This document shows, in pieces, positions 1 to 9,361 of a DNA stretch of 38,034 nt. The notes beneath the pieces are model-generated. The model was not told the origin of the DNA. It saw only the letters and a program-made list of their open reading frames with translations, and did not search any database. This stretch comes from Burkholderiaceae bacterium (GTDB lineage Bacteria; Pseudomonadota; Gammaproteobacteria; Burkholderiales; Burkholderiaceae_C): contig JAIERT010000078.1 of assembly GCA_019746735.1 (NCBI GenBank), forward strand, positions 1 to 38,034, read 5' to 3'. Positions within the stretch are counted from its first letter, which is position 1. The number at the start of each line of letters is the position of its first letter. The position numbers and the translations under genes were made by a program.

Positions 1-232
1 GGTTGCGGAACTTCTCGACGCGACCGCCCATGTTGTCCACCGACTTCTGGGTGCCGGTGTAGAAGGGGTGCGACTCACTCGTGGTATCCAGCTTGATCCA
101 CGGCAGCTCGCGGCCGTCTTCCATCTTGATCATTTCCTTGGCATTGGCGCAGGAACGGGTCACGAACTTGAAACCGTTGGACATGTCCTGGAAGCACACG
201 TCGCGGTAGTTGGGGTGAATGCCTTCTTTCAT
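1..232 (-). CDS. rpmE2: 50S ribosomal protein L31 type B (partial, C-terminus cut by window edge)
   Basis: Reading leftward from the ATG at 232, the first 77 codons give a protein beginning [20 protein letters not shown], with later landmarks SHPFYTG and [12 protein letters not shown], which are the hallmarks of type B L31. It binds the large ribosomal subunit and bridges it to the small one. Type B L31 lacks the zinc-binding CxxC of the type A protein; the visible cysteines (C13 and the one in SCAN) do not form a zinc ribbon, so it fits the zinc-independent paralogue. A Shine-Dalgarno sequence (AGGAAG) lies just before the ATG. It sits downstream of rho on the same strand but has its own good -10 element, so it is probably transcribed separately. 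Only the last ten or so residues should be missing. Confidence 0.95.
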   Translation of the reverse strand, partial: MKEGIHPNYRDVCFQDMSNGFKFVTRSCANAKEMIKMEDGRELPWIKLDTTSESHPFYTGTQKSVDNMGGRVEKFRN

Positions 233-298
233 GATTTCTTCCTCATCTGCGGGAGCCGGCCCGGCCTATTCCAGACTACTTTCCGCCGAAAACGCGAG

Positions 299-304
299 AT
301 TATA
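299..304 (-). promoter_or_regulatory. -10 element of the rpmE2 promoter
   Basis: On the minus strand this is a perfect TATAAT about 66 nt upstream of the rpmE2 start codon. No convincing -35 hexamer is present at 16-18 bp spacing, so the assignment rests mainly on the -10 match and position. I looked for a Zur-type palindrome around it, because type B L31 is zinc-regulated in some bacteria, and saw none. Confidence 0.55.
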
Positions 305-402
305 CAGAAAAATCAAGGACTTGCGATAGTGCCTCAACCCTCGGCAGGGGGGTCTTTGCCGCGGGCACTCGCGGAACTGGCATTGCCAGGCCGCTGAGTG
401 CG

Positions 403-448
403 CCCCTCCGCGCAGCAGGAGGGGGTGGCGCAGCGCCCAAGCGGGCGC
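403..448 (-). terminator. Two GC-rich hairpins after rho, possible weak terminator
   Basis: Behind the rho stop codon there are two perfect inverted repeats: six-base arms at 433-438/443-448 with a four-base loop, and seven-base arms at 403-409/418-424. Neither is followed by a T-run on the minus strand, so an ordinary intrinsic terminator is not supported. They may help Rho-dependent termination or RNA stability. The rest of the 234-nt gap between rho and rpmE2 contains only the rpmE2 promoter and leader. Confidence 0.25.
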
Positions 449-466
449 GCAGCCTGGGGTGGGGCG

Positions 467-1732
467 TCAGCCGCCTCTTCGCATCATGTCGAAGAACTCG
501 TTGTTGTTCTTCGTGGCGCGCATCTGCTTGAGCACCATTTCCATGGACTCGATCTCGTCCATGTTGTAGAGGAACTGGCGCAGGATGCGGGTCTTCTGCA
601 GGATCTCGGGCTGCAGCAGCAGTTCTTCGCGGCGGGTGCCGCTGCGGTTGAGCTGGATGGAGGGGAAGACGCGCTTTTCGTAGAGACGGCGGTCCAGGTG
701 GATTTCGCTGTTGCCCGTGCCCTTGAACTCTTCGAAGATCACTTCGTCCATGCGGCTGCCGGTGTCGACCAGGGCGGTGGCGATGATGGTCAGCGAGCCG
801 CCTTCTTCCACATTGCGCGCCGCACCCAGGAAACGCTTGGGGCGCTGCAGGGCATTGGCGTCCACGCCGCCGGTCAGCACCTTGCCGGAGGAGGGCACGA
901 CGTTGTTGTAGGCGCGGGCCAGGCGGGTGATGGAGTCCAGCAGGATCACCACGTCTTTTTTCAGTTCGACCAGGCGCTTGGCACGCTCGATCACCATCTC
1001 GGCCACGTGCACGTGGCGGGCGGCGGGCTCGTCAAAGGTGGAGGCGATGACCTCGCCCTTGACGGTGCGCTGCATCTCGGTCACCTCTTCCGGGCGCTCG
1101 TCCACCAGCAGCACCATCATGTGGCTGTCGGGGTAGTTGGCGGCAATCGCGTGGGCGATGTGCTGCATCATCACGGTCTTGCCGCTCTTGGGGGGTGCGA
1201 CCAGCAGGGCGCGCTGGCCCTTGCCGATGGGGGCGATGATGTCGATCACACGCCCGGTGATGTTTTCCTCGGTCTTGAGGCCATCCTGTTCCAGCTTCAT
1301 CTGGACCTTGGGGAACAGCGGGGTCAGGTTCTCGAACATGACCTTGTGCTTGTTGGTCTCGGGCGAGCCGCCGTTGACCTTCTCCAGCTTATTCAGCGCG
1401 AAGTAGCGTTCGCCATCCTTGGGCGTGCGCACTTCACCTTCGATCATGTCGCCGGTGTGCAGGTTGAAGCGGCGCACCTGGCTGGGGGAGATGTAGATGT
1501 CGTCCGTGCTGGCCGTGTAGCTCGAATCGGGGCTGCGCAGGAAACCGAAACCATCGGGCAGGATTTCGAGCACGCCGTCGGCGAAGACCTGTTCACCGGC
1601 CTTGGCGCGCTTCTTGATGATGGCAAACATCAGCTCCTGCTTGCGCATGCGGCCGGTGTTCTCGATCTCGAGCGCTTCGGCCTGCAGCAGCAATTCGGAG
1701 ACGTGCAGGGCCTTGAGTTCGTTTAAGTGCAT
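467..1732 (-). CDS. rho: Transcription termination factor Rho
   Basis: This 421-residue protein (E. coli Rho has 419) is the hexameric RNA-dependent ATPase that ends transcription at Rho-dependent terminators. The N-terminal domain runs to about residue 48, followed by the cold-shock-like RNA-binding domain with the RNP1-type motif DGFGFLR at 60-66. The ATPase core has Walker A APPKSGKT at about 180-186, the DERPEEV segment around 211-217, Walker B VVILLD at 261-266, the Q-loop region GGVDANAL at 289-296 and the R-loop region near SGTRREE at 364-370. The reading frame stays open 49 codons upstream, but [14 protein letters not shown] is the conserved Rho N-terminus, so the ATG at 1732 is chosen. 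trxA lies upstream on the same strand as in many proteobacteria, separated by a terminator, so rho probably has its own promoter. Housekeeping gene, no anomalies. Confidence 0.98.
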   Translation of the reverse strand: MHLNELKALHVSELLLQAEALEIENTGRMRKQELMFAIIKKRAKAGEQVFADGVLEILPDGFGFLRSPDSSYTASTDDIYISPSQVRRFNLHTGDMIEGEVRTPKDGERYFALNKLEKVNGGSPETNKHKVMFENLTPLFPKVQMKLEQDGLKTEENITGRVIDIIAPIGKGQRALLVAPPKSGKTVMMQHIAHAIAANYPDSHMMVLLVDERPEEVTEMQRTVKGEVIASTFDEPAARHVHVAEMVIERAKRLVELKKDVVILLDSITRLARAYNNVVPSSGKVLTGGVDANALQRPKRFLGAARNVEEGGSLTIIATALVDTGSRMDEVIFEEFKGTGNSEIHLDRRLYEKRVFPSIQLNRSGTRREELLLQPEILQKTRILRQFLYNMDEIESMEMVLKQMRATKNNNEFFDMMRRGG

Positions 1733-1849
1733 GGATGGAGTCCCAGAGGGGATTCGGTCAGACGGGGGGAGGTGTGAGGGCGGGTCGACGCGGGGTCGGC
1801 CTGCCGGGAACTCGAACCGGCTCCGACAGGGAACCGGCGATCGGGTTTG

Positions 1850-1855
1850 ATTATG
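1850..1855 (-). promoter_or_regulatory. Candidate extended -10 element for rho
   Basis: On the minus strand the sequence reads TGTCATAAT, an extended -10 (TGn then CATAAT), directly behind the trxA terminator. It would give rho a leader of about 110 nt. No -35 match is visible, because the expected position falls inside the terminator stem. Plausible but unproven. Confidence 0.35.
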
Positions 1856-1860
1856 ACAGG

Positions 1861-1896
1861 AAAAACGGCCGCCGCCCACAAGGGGCCGGCGGCCGT
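1861..1896 (-). terminator. Intrinsic terminator of trxA
   Basis: The arms at 1865-1874 and 1887-1896 are perfect ten-base complements rich in G and C. On the minus strand the stem is followed directly by five T residues (1861-1865 as A on the plus strand). It lies 20 nt behind the trxA stop codon and is a textbook Rho-independent terminator, separating trxA from rho. Confidence 0.85.
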
Positions 1897-1916
1897 CTGG
1901 AGACGGGTGTGGCGGC

Positions 1917-2249
1917 TCAGGCCAGCTGCTGGTCGATGAAGGCCGTCAGCTGAGCCTTGCTCATGGCGCCCACCTTGGTGGCGGCGAGCTGGCCGCCCTT
2001 GAACAGCATGAGCGTGGGAATGCCGCGGATGCCGAACTTGGCGGGAATGTCGCGGTTCTCGTCCACGTTCATCTTGGCCACCTGCAGCTTGCCCTGGTAG
2101 GTGCCGGCCACTTCGTCGAGCACGGGGGCAATCATCTTGCACGGCCCGCACCACTCAGCCCAGTAGTCGACGAGCACGGGCTGGTCGGATTTGAGGACGT
2201 CGTTTTCGAAGGAGGCGTCGGAAACATGCTTGATGAGGTCGCTGGCCAT
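1917..2249 (-). CDS. trxA: Thioredoxin 1
   Basis: A 110-residue single-domain thioredoxin, close to the family norm of about 108. The redox-active site WCGPCK is at 33-38, the buried aspartate precedes it in the VDYW segment at about residue 28, and the cis-proline loop is GIPT near 76-79. It reduces cytosolic disulfides and is recycled by thioredoxin reductase. The ATG at 2249 is preceded by an excellent Shine-Dalgarno sequence (AAGGAG) eight bases upstream, and the leader contains the AT-rich stretch TAGATATAAA. It is transcribed divergently from the AddB-like gene across a 58-bp gap and ends in its own terminator. Confidence 0.98.
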   Translation of the reverse strand: MASDLIKHVSDASFENDVLKSDQPVLVDYWAEWCGPCKMIAPVLDEVAGTYQGKLQVAKMNVDENRDIPAKFGIRGIPTLMLFKGGQLAATKVGAMSKAQLTAFIDQQLA

Positions 2250-2307
2250 CGTGGGCTCCTTTATATCTAGGCGTTGCGGCTACAGTTGCGGCATTGTGAC
2301 AGAAACC

Positions 2308-4821
2308 ATGGATCAACGTTGGCAGCAGTGGCTTGCCGGCATCGCCAGCGCCATGCAGTCGCGCGGTGCCCATCCGGCCCGCACCGTGGTCCTGCTGCCC
2401 TATGCCCAGCTCATGCCGCAGGCCGCGCGGCATTGGGCGCGTCTGCATCCGGACGGCTTTGCGCCGCGCTTCGAAACCACGCAGAACTGGTGCCGCAGCC
2501 TGGGCGAGCACAGCCCCGCGCCGACGGACTACAGCGGTGACGCGGCGCTGGACGTGCTGACGGCCCGCGCGCTGCTGGAACAGGCCGGCCTGCGCGAGCG
2601 CGCCGAGTTGGCCACGCCCTTGCTGCTGGACTCGGCGCGCGAACTCGCTGCGCTGGCCGCGGCCGTGCCGCCGCAGGAGCGTGCTGCCTGGGGCCTGCGT
2701 GCCCGGCAGGCGGCGCTCGCCGGGCTGGAGGCGGGCGCACTGGCGCTCGAAGCCCAGGTGGCGCAGGTGGCCGTGGCCTGGCTCGCTCATTCTTCCTATC
2801 CCAGCGATGTGCTTTTTTCATCGTCGCTGATCGCCGCCGTGGACTGCCTGGTTCTCGTACCGGGCCTGCAGCCCGACCCGCTGCCCGCCGGCCTGCAACC
2901 GGCCTGGGGCGAGCGCCTGCAGGTGCTGGAAACCCCGGTGGTCGGTGACGCAGCGCCCCTGCTGTCCCTGCATGAAGCCAACGATGTGCCGGACGAGGCG
3001 CAGCGCGCTGCGGCCTGCGTGCTGCGCCATCTGGCCGCCGGCCGCTCGCCGGTGGCCGTGGCGGTGATCGACCGCGCGCTCACACGCCGCGTGCGCGCCA
3101 TGCTGGCCAGCCACGGCGTGCAGATGCGTGACGAGACCGGCTGGAAACTCTCGACCAGCCGCGCCGGCGCGCAGCTCATGGTGGCGCTGCGGGCCGCCGC
3201 CTGGAATGCGAGCAGCGATGCCGTGCTGGACTGGCTCAAGCATGCGCCCGCCTGTGATGCGCAGGCCCTGCGCGAGCTCGAGGCCGCGCTGCGCCGCCGG
3301 CCCCAGCGCGCCTGGCGCCATGTGCCGGACACGCTGGATGTGCGCCCCCCATCGCTCCTGCCCGAACTGCTGCAGCACATCGAGGCCTGGCGCGCGCCGC
3401 TGCAAGGCGCACGGCCCCTGGCGGACTGGCTGGGGGTGTTGCGCGAGCTCCTGCAGGCCACGGGCCAGTGGACGCTGCTGCAGAACGACCTGGCCGGTGA
3501 CCATGTGCTGCAGGCCCTGCGGCTGGTCGAAGCCGCGGCCCTGCCGTCCGATGCCCTCTGGGCACGCCGCCGCCTGAGCCTGGCGGACTTCACGCGCTGG
3601 GTGGACCAGGTGCTCGAATCAGAGAGCTTCAAGCCCGAGTACCCGGCGCAGGAGCAGGCCGTGCTGCTGCCGCTGGCCCAGATGCTGGGCCGGGATTTCG
3701 CGGCCGTGGTGCTGCCGGGCTGCGACGAGGTGCGCCTGCCACCTTCCCCCGAGCCTGCAGGCCTGTGGACGGCGGCGCAGCGTGCGGCGCTGGGTCTGCC
3801 GGCGCGTGAAACGCTCGAGGCCGCCTTGCGCGCGGCCTGGGCCGATGCACTGGCCCGGCCGGCCGTGGATGTGCTCTGGCGCCGCAGTGACGAGGGGGGC
3901 GAGCCCCTGCTGCCGAGCCCGCTGGTGCAGCTGGCACGCAGTGATATGGCGGCGCAGGCCGTGCCGGACCTGCTGGCCTCGCGCCGGCTGACGCCGGCGC
4001 CTGTGGCCCGGCCCATGCCGGCTGCGCCTGCCTTGGCCCTGAGCCGCATTTCGGCCAGCGCCTACCAGGATCTGCGGCACTGCCCCTACCGTTACTTCGG
4101 CCTGCGCCTGCTCGCCCTCAAGGAGGCCGAGGAGATCGAGGGTGAACTCGACAAGCGCGACTTCGGTCTCTGGCTGCATGCCGTGTTGCAGCGTTTCCAT
4201 GCGAAGCTGGACCTTCCCGGGGCGGACCGTGTGCAGCGCCGCGCCTGGCTCGACGCCGCGGCGACCGAAGAGGCCGGGGCCCAGCGCCTGGCCGAGGACG
4301 AGTTCCTGCCTTTCCGGTCCGCCTGGCCGCGCATGCGCGAGGGCTACCTCGACTGGCTGGCCCAGCACGAAGCCGCGGGCTGGCGCTACGCCGACAGCGA
4401 GCGCGACGCCGAGCAGCCCCTGGGCACGCTGACCCTGTTCGGCCGCCTGGACCGCATCGACCGGGGCAGCGACGGCCTGAACCTGCTCATCGACTACAAG
4501 ACCGAGGCCTTGCAGAAGACACGTGAGCGCATCCAGGACCCGCTGGAGGACACGCAGCTGGCTTTCTACGCGGCATTGCAGCCCGAAGACACCCTGCATG
4601 CGGCCTATGTCAATGTGAGCGAGCGCGAGGGTTCGCGCACCATCCAGCAGGACAACGTGGTCTCGGTGCGTGGTGCACTGATTGAAGGCCTGCTCAGCGA
4701 TCTGGGACGCATCGCCCGAGGCGCGCCCCTGCCGGCCCTGGGCGAGGGCCAGGTCTGCGAGACCTGCGCCGCGCGCGGCCTCTGTCGCAAGGACTTCTGG
4801 GCCGAGGAGGGCGCCGCATGA
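2308..4821 (+). CDS. AddB-like PD-(D/E)XK nuclease subunit
   Basis: An 837-residue protein of the RexB/AddB type, the partner of the helicase encoded next to it. Together they are expected to resect double-strand DNA ends for recombination, as RecBCD does. The N-terminal two-thirds resembles an inactivated helicase-like fold without a clear Walker A motif. The C-terminal nuclease has GRLDRID at 712-718 and IDYK at 728-731, the usual catalytic Asp and Asp-x-Lys elements. Four cysteines flank the nuclease: C592 in HCPYRYF, then C817, C820 and C826 in a CX2CX5C arrangement, the pattern of the structural 4Fe-4S cluster in AddB. The frame is open further upstream, but those starts would run into the trxA leader; ATG 2308 is chosen, and an in-frame GTG at 2296 is the alternative. 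The stop overlaps the next start (ATGA). Cluster binding is inferred, not shown. Confidence 0.88.
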   Translation: MDQRWQQWLAGIASAMQSRGAHPARTVVLLPYAQLMPQAARHWARLHPDGFAPRFETTQNWCRSLGEHSPAPTDYSGDAALDVLTARALLEQAGLRERAELATPLLLDSARELAALAAAVPPQERAAWGLRARQAALAGLEAGALALEAQVAQVAVAWLAHSSYPSDVLFSSSLIAAVDCLVLVPGLQPDPLPAGLQPAWGERLQVLETPVVGDAAPLLSLHEANDVPDEAQRAAACVLRHLAAGRSPVAVAVIDRALTRRVRAMLASHGVQMRDETGWKLSTSRAGAQLMVALRAAAWNASSDAVLDWLKHAPACDAQALRELEAALRRRPQRAWRHVPDTLDVRPPSLLPELLQHIEAWRAPLQGARPLADWLGVLRELLQATGQWTLLQNDLAGDHVLQALRLVEAAALPSDALWARRRLSLADFTRWVDQVLESESFKPEYPAQEQAVLLPLAQMLGRDFAAVVLPGCDEVRLPPSPEPAGLWTAAQRAALGLPARETLEAALRAAWADALARPAVDVLWRRSDEGGEPLLPSPLVQLARSDMAAQAVPDLLASRRLTPAPVARPMPAAPALALSRISASAYQDLRHCPYRYFGLRLLALKEAEEIEGELDKRDFGLWLHAVLQRFHAKLDLPGADRVQRRAWLDAAATEEAGAQRLAEDEFLPFRSAWPRMREGYLDWLAQHEAAGWRYADSERDAEQPLGTLTLFGRLDRIDRGSDGLNLLIDYKTEALQKTRERIQDPLEDTQLAFYAALQPEDTLHAAYVNVSEREGSRTIQQDNVVSVRGALIEGLLSDLGRIARGAPLPALGEGQVCETCAARGLCRKDFWAEEGAA

Positions 4822-7800
4822 CGCCGGCCTATGAACGCAACGGCGCGCCTGTGGCGCGCGAGGATTTCTACCGCATCGCCTGCGATCCGCAGCGCCATGT
4901 GGTGGTGGAGGCCTGTGCCGGTGCGGGCAAGACCTGGATGCTGGTCTCGCGCATCCTGCGTGCCCTGCTCGAAGGCACGGCCCCGCAGGAAATCCTGGCG
5001 ATCACCTTCACCAAGAAGGCCGCAGGCGAGATGCGCCAGCGCCTCATGGAGTGGCTGGAGGCATTCGCGCAGGCCGACGACGAACGCCTGCGCCAGGAGC
5101 TGCTCATGCGCGGTGTCGACACCGCGCGCGTGTCCGCGCTGGTCGACCCGCTGCGCCAGTTGCACCGCAGCCTGTTGTTGCAGGGGCGTACGGTGCAGAT
5201 CCGCACCTTCCACAGCTGGTTCGCCGCCCTGCTGCGCAACGCGCCCATGGCCATGCTGGAGGAACTGGGCTTCCCCGCGGCCTACGAGCTGCTGGAGCAG
5301 GATGCGCCGGCCATCGCCCAGCTCTGGCGTCCCTTCCAGGCCCGCCTGCTGCGTGAGCCCGAACTGCGCGCCGACTACGAGGCCGTGATCGCCACGCACG
5401 GCCGCAGCCAGACCGAGAAGGCGCTCGAGGCCGCGCTGCAGCGGCGCGTGGAGTTCATGCTGGCCGATGCGCTGGCCGTGATCGAGCGTTCGGTGCCGCC
5501 TGCAGCCGAGGTCTACCCGGACCTGTCCGCGACCGATGTGCCGCTCGATCTGTTGATCGCAGACGGCGCATTGCGCAAGAGCCTCGAGCGGGCCGCGCGC
5601 CTGCTGGGCCAGGCCAGCCAGCCGAGCTTCAGCGCCAAGGGCGTTGAACTCGAGCAGGCGTTGACGGCTGGTGATGCCCCCGGCGTGCTCAAGGCCCTGC
5701 TGACGGCCGAGGAGCAGCCGCGCAAGTTCAGCGACAAGCTCGCCGGCATCGAGGAGATCCGCGCCGCCCAGACCGGGGTGCTCCATCTGCTCGAGGCCCA
5801 GCAACAGCACGAGGCCTGGCTCTACCAGCAGCGCATGACGCGGCTCTCACGCCTGCTCATCGCCGAATACGGCGCGCTCAAGCGCGAACGCGGCTGGGTG
5901 GACATGAGCGACGTCGAGCGCGCAGCACTGCACCTGCTCTCTGACTCGGCGCTCAGCGGCTGGGTGCAGGAGCGCCTCGATGCGCGTACCCGCCATCTGC
6001 TGATCGACGAGTTCCAGGACACCAACCCCCTGCAGTGGCAGGCCCTGCATGCCTGGCTGTCCGGCTATGGCGGCAGCGGCGGCGGGGCGACGGCGCCGCG
6101 GCTCTTCATCGTCGGTGATCCCAAGCAGAGCATCTACCGTTTCCGCCGTGCCGAGCCGCAGGTCTTCGAGGCGGCCAAGGCCTTTGTGCGCGAACTCGGC
6201 GGCGAGCAGCTGAGCTGCGATCACACGCGCCGCAACGCGCCCGAGGTGCTGGCCCTGGTCAACACGGCACTGGGCCAGGCGCGCGAGGCCGGCGAGTACG
6301 AGGGCTTTCGCACCCACAGCACCGAGTCGCAGCAGGCGGGTGCCGTGCAGGCCCTGCCGGCGATCGCGCGACCCGGGAAGGAAAAGAAAGAGGCCGCCAC
6401 CGAGTGGCGCGACAGCCTGACGCAGCCGCGCCACACCCCCGAGGACACGCTGCGCGAACGCGAATGCCGCCAGGCCGCGCGCTGGATTGCCGGTCAGATC
6501 GACGCCGGCCTGCATCCCGGCGACATCATGGTGCTGGCGCGCAAGCGTGACCGCCTGTCGGCCATGGAGTCCGAGCTGCGCGCCCTCGGCATCCCGGCCC
6601 TGCAGCCCGAGAAGACCGAGCTGGGCGAAGCGCCCGAGGTGCAGGACCTGGTGGCCCTGCTCGACGTGCTGGTCTCGCCAGCGCACGACCTCTCCCTGGC
6701 ACGCGCCTTGCGCTCGCCGCTCTTCGGCCTTCCGGATCAGGCCTTGATCGAGATCGCCTTGCGCCAGCGCACACACAAGCTGCCCTGGTTCGACCTGCTG
6801 CAACAGCCCGGCTGGTCTCCGGCCCTGCAGGACGTGGGGGTGCGCCTGCAACGCTGGCAGCAATGGGTGGCCAGCCTGCCGCCCCATGATGCGCTGGACG
6901 CCCTCTATGAAGACGGCGACGTGCTGGCCCGTTTCGTGGCCGCTGCGCCGCCTACGCTGCGTGCCGGTGTGCACGCGAATCTGCAGGCACTGCTGTCCGC
7001 CGCCCTGCAACTCGATGGTGGCCGTTATGCCACGCCCTACGGCCTGGTGCGTGCGCTGCGTGCCGGTGGTGTTCCCGCACCGCAGGCGGCCGGGGCCGAT
7101 GCGGTGCAATTGCTCACGGTGCACGGTGCCAAGGGCCTGGAGGCGGAGCTGGTGCTGCTGCTCGACACCGATGCGCCGCCGCAGCGCGCCCAGACCATGG
7201 GCGTGCTGCTCGACTGGCCGGGGGAGGAGACGGCACCGGTCTCCTTCATTTTTCTCGCCAGCGAAAGCCGCGTACCGTCCAGTGCGCGCGAGGCGCTTGA
7301 GAAGGAGCAGCAGGCGCGCGGACGCGAGGAGCTCAACACGCTCTACGTGGCGCTGACGCGCGCGCGGCAGCGTCTGGTGCTGTCCTCGGTACAGCCTTAT
7401 GCCGACAGCGGGAGCAGCTGGTGGCAGCGCCTGCTGCCGGCTTGTGAGCCGCTGGCCGTGGCGGATCTGGCGGCTGCGCCAGCGCCAGCGCAGGCGCAGG
7501 ACGCCCCCATCGTGCTGCCCGTGCTGCCGGATGTGCGCTTCGAGGCGCCACGCGGCGGGCCGACCGCGCCCGACGAAGGCACGCCCGAGGCACGCATCGG
7601 CCAGGCCATGCACCGTTTGCTCGAATGGGTCGCGCTTGACGCGCAGGGCTGGAGCACCGCCCAGGTGCAGCGTGCTGCGATCGAGTTCGGCCTGGACGCG
7701 GCTCAGGCGCAGCAGGCCGCAGCCCTGGCGCGGCGCATTCTGCAAGGGGAGGGGCGCTGGGCCTGGCGCAGTGCCGAGGTGGACTGGCAGGCCAACGAGG

Positions 7801-8027
7801 TGCCTGTCACCGTGCAGGGCAGCGTGCGTCGCATCGACCGCCTGGTGCGCCGGCGCGACGGGCATTGGTGGGTGCTGGATTACAAATCGGCTGCGCGGCC
7901 GCAGGACCAAGAGGACTTGCAGATGCAGCTGCGTGCCTACCGCGCGGCCGTGCAGGCCGCGAGCCCCGGGGAGCCCGTGCGCGCGGCTTTCCTGAGCGCC
8001 CTGGGGCGCGTCGAAGAGATTGACTAG
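4818..8027 (+). CDS. AddA-like UvrD/Rep-family helicase-nuclease
   Basis: A 1069-residue superfamily 1A helicase with a C-terminal RecB-type nuclease. Visible motifs in order: Walker A AGAGKT ending near residue 39; motif Ia ITFTKKAAGEM near 61-71; motif II IDEFQDT with D397 and E398; motif III VGDPKQSIYRFRRAEP shortly after; motif V LLTVHGAKGLE; motif VI LYVALTRARQRL; then the nuclease with GQAMHRLLEW, a metal-binding Asp at D1007 (RRIDRL) and DYK at 1021-1023. The family unwinds DNA 3' to 5' using ATP and degrades the ends. The start codon overlaps the stop of the AddB-like gene (ATGA), implying translational coupling and a fixed subunit ratio. Both partners carrying a nuclease motif is the AddAB arrangement, whereas in RecBCD only RecB does. 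No anomalies. Confidence 0.93.
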   Translation: MTPAYERNGAPVAREDFYRIACDPQRHVVVEACAGAGKTWMLVSRILRALLEGTAPQEILAITFTKKAAGEMRQRLMEWLEAFAQADDERLRQELLMRGVDTARVSALVDPLRQLHRSLLLQGRTVQIRTFHSWFAALLRNAPMAMLEELGFPAAYELLEQDAPAIAQLWRPFQARLLREPELRADYEAVIATHGRSQTEKALEAALQRRVEFMLADALAVIERSVPPAAEVYPDLSATDVPLDLLIADGALRKSLERAARLLGQASQPSFSAKGVELEQALTAGDAPGVLKALLTAEEQPRKFSDKLAGIEEIRAAQTGVLHLLEAQQQHEAWLYQQRMTRLSRLLIAEYGALKRERGWVDMSDVERAALHLLSDSALSGWVQERLDARTRHLLIDEFQDTNPLQWQALHAWLSGYGGSGGGATAPRLFIVGDPKQSIYRFRRAEPQVFEAAKAFVRELGGEQLSCDHTRRNAPEVLALVNTALGQAREAGEYEGFRTHSTESQQAGAVQALPAIARPGKEKKEAATEWRDSLTQPRHTPEDTLRERECRQAARWIAGQIDAGLHPGDIMVLARKRDRLSAMESELRALGIPALQPEKTELGEAPEVQDLVALLDVLVSPAHDLSLARALRSPLFGLPDQALIEIALRQRTHKLPWFDLLQQPGWSPALQDVGVRLQRWQQWVASLPPHDALDALYEDGDVLARFVAAAPPTLRAGVHANLQALLSAALQLDGGRYATPYGLVRALRAGGVPAPQAAGADAVQLLTVHGAKGLEAELVLLLDTDAPPQRAQTMGVLLDWPGEETAPVSFIFLASESRVPSSAREALEKEQQARGREELNTLYVALTRARQRLVLSSVQPYADSGSSWWQRLLPACEPLAVADLAAAPAPAQAQDAPIVLPVLPDVRFEAPRGGPTAPDEGTPEARIGQAMHRLLEWVALDAQGWSTAQVQRAAIEFGLDAAQAQQAAALARRILQGEGRWAWRSAEVDWQANEVPVTVQGSVRRIDRLVRRRDGHWWVLDYKSAARPQDQEDLQMQLRAYRAAVQAASPGEPVRAAFLSALGRVEEID

Positions 8028-8034
8028 AGAACCC

Positions 8035-9357
8035 ATGACGACATTGCAGAACAAAAGAGTCGCCGTGATCGGCGGCGGCCCGGCCGGGCTGATGGCCGCC
8101 GAGATCCTGATCGAGGCCGGCGTGGCCGTGGACCTGTATGACGCCATGCCTTCGGTGGGGCGCAAGTTCCTGCTGGCGGGCAAGGGCGGGCTCAACCTCA
8201 CGCACGCCGAAGGCGCCGACCGCTTTGCCCAGCGCTATGGTGCGCGGCGCGCGCAGATCGAGGCCCTGCTGCGTGGCTTTGGCGCGCCTGAGCTGCGGGC
8301 CTGGGCGCAGGCGCTGGGCATCGAGACCTTCGTCGGCACCTCGGGCCGCGTCTTTCCCCAAGACATGAAGGCCGCGCCCCTGCTGCGGGCCTGGCTGCAG
8401 CGCCTGCGCCATCCGAAGCACGGCGGCGCCGGGGTGGTGTTTCACATGCGGCATCGCTGGACCGGCTGGGCCGAGGAGGGGCAGACCCTGCGTTTCGAAA
8501 CGCCGCAGGGCGAGGTGCAGGCGCGAGCCGACGCCGTGGTTCTGGCGCTGGGGGGCGGCAGCTGGGCGCGTCTGGGCTCCAACGGCGCCTGGGTTCCGCT
8601 GCTCGCGGCGCGTGGCGTGGGGGTGGCGCCACTGCTCCCGGCCAACTGCGGTTTTGACGTGGCCCTGCGGCGCCCCTTGCCGCCGGATGGCCAGACCTTG
8701 CCCGTGCAGGCCGTCCCTGCACCCACGGGCTGGAGCGCGTTCTTCGCCAGCCGTCATGCCGGCCAGCCCTTCAAGACCGTGTCGATCTCGTTCACGGACA
8801 GCCAGGGGCGTCGCTTCGAGCGCAAAGGTGAGTTCGTCGCCACCGCCACAGGCGTGGAGGGCAGCCTGATCTATGCCGCGTCCGCTCTGTTGCGCGACGA
8901 GATCATCCGCACCGGCCACGCCACCCTTTATCTGGACTTGCTGCCGGACATGGCGCCCGACCGCGTGCTGGCCGAGGTGATGCATCCGCGCGGTTCACGT
9001 TCGCTGTCCAGCCACCTCAAGAGCCGGCTGGGCATCGAGGGCATCAAGGCCGCCTTGCTGCACGAGCTGCTGGGCAAGGAGGCCATGCACGAGCCCGCCG
9101 CGCTGGCGCGCGCCATCAAGGCCCTGCCGCTGCCGCTGGTGGCCGCCCGTCCAATCGACGAGGCCATCAGCAGCGCAGGCGGCGTGCTGTTCGAGGTTCT
9201 CAGCGAGGACCTGATGTGCGAAGCCCTGCCCGGGCTGTTCTGTGCCGGCGAAATGCTGGACTGGGAAGCGCCGACCGGGGGCTATCTGCTCACCGCCTGT
9301 TTTGCGAGTGGCATGCGGGCGGGCGAGGGCGCGTTGCGCTGGCTGGCGAGCCGCTGA
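8035..9357 (+). CDS. HI0933-family NAD(P)/FAD-dependent oxidoreductase
   Basis: A 440-residue flavoprotein. The N-terminus has the Rossmann dinucleotide-binding loop GGGPAG at about 12-17; the conserved GRKFLLAGKGGLNLT segment follows near residue 44, and VLALGGGSWARLGSNG lies mid-protein. The C-terminus has CAGEMLDWEAPTGGYLL, where the FAD pyrophosphate and the final helix meet in this family. The substrate of HI0933-type proteins is not established. The frame also offers a TTG at 8020 inside the upstream gene; the ATG at 8035, seven bases behind the helicase stop, fits the family start better. Close spacing suggests read-through from the AddAB-like pair, but a functional link is not evident. 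It ends four bases from the convergent diguanylate cyclase gene. Confidence 0.9.
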   Translation: MTTLQNKRVAVIGGGPAGLMAAEILIEAGVAVDLYDAMPSVGRKFLLAGKGGLNLTHAEGADRFAQRYGARRAQIEALLRGFGAPELRAWAQALGIETFVGTSGRVFPQDMKAAPLLRAWLQRLRHPKHGGAGVVFHMRHRWTGWAEEGQTLRFETPQGEVQARADAVVLALGGGSWARLGSNGAWVPLLAARGVGVAPLLPANCGFDVALRRPLPPDGQTLPVQAVPAPTGWSAFFASRHAGQPFKTVSISFTDSQGRRFERKGEFVATATGVEGSLIYAASALLRDEIIRTGHATLYLDLLPDMAPDRVLAEVMHPRGSRSLSSHLKSRLGIEGIKAALLHELLGKEAMHEPAALARAIKALPLPLVAARPIDEAISSAGGVLFEVLSEDLMCEALPGLFCAGEMLDWEAPTGGYLLTACFASGMRAGEGALRWLASR

Positions 9358-9361
9358 GGCG

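Noticed and set aside
398-1726. A 442-codon plus-strand frame across rho
   Set aside because: It is the antisense shadow of rho, with His/Val/Gly-rich low-complexity sequence and no start context.
5847-8201. A 784-codon minus-strand frame opposite the AddA-like gene
   Set aside because: Same compositional shadow; the plus strand has all helicase motifs in order.
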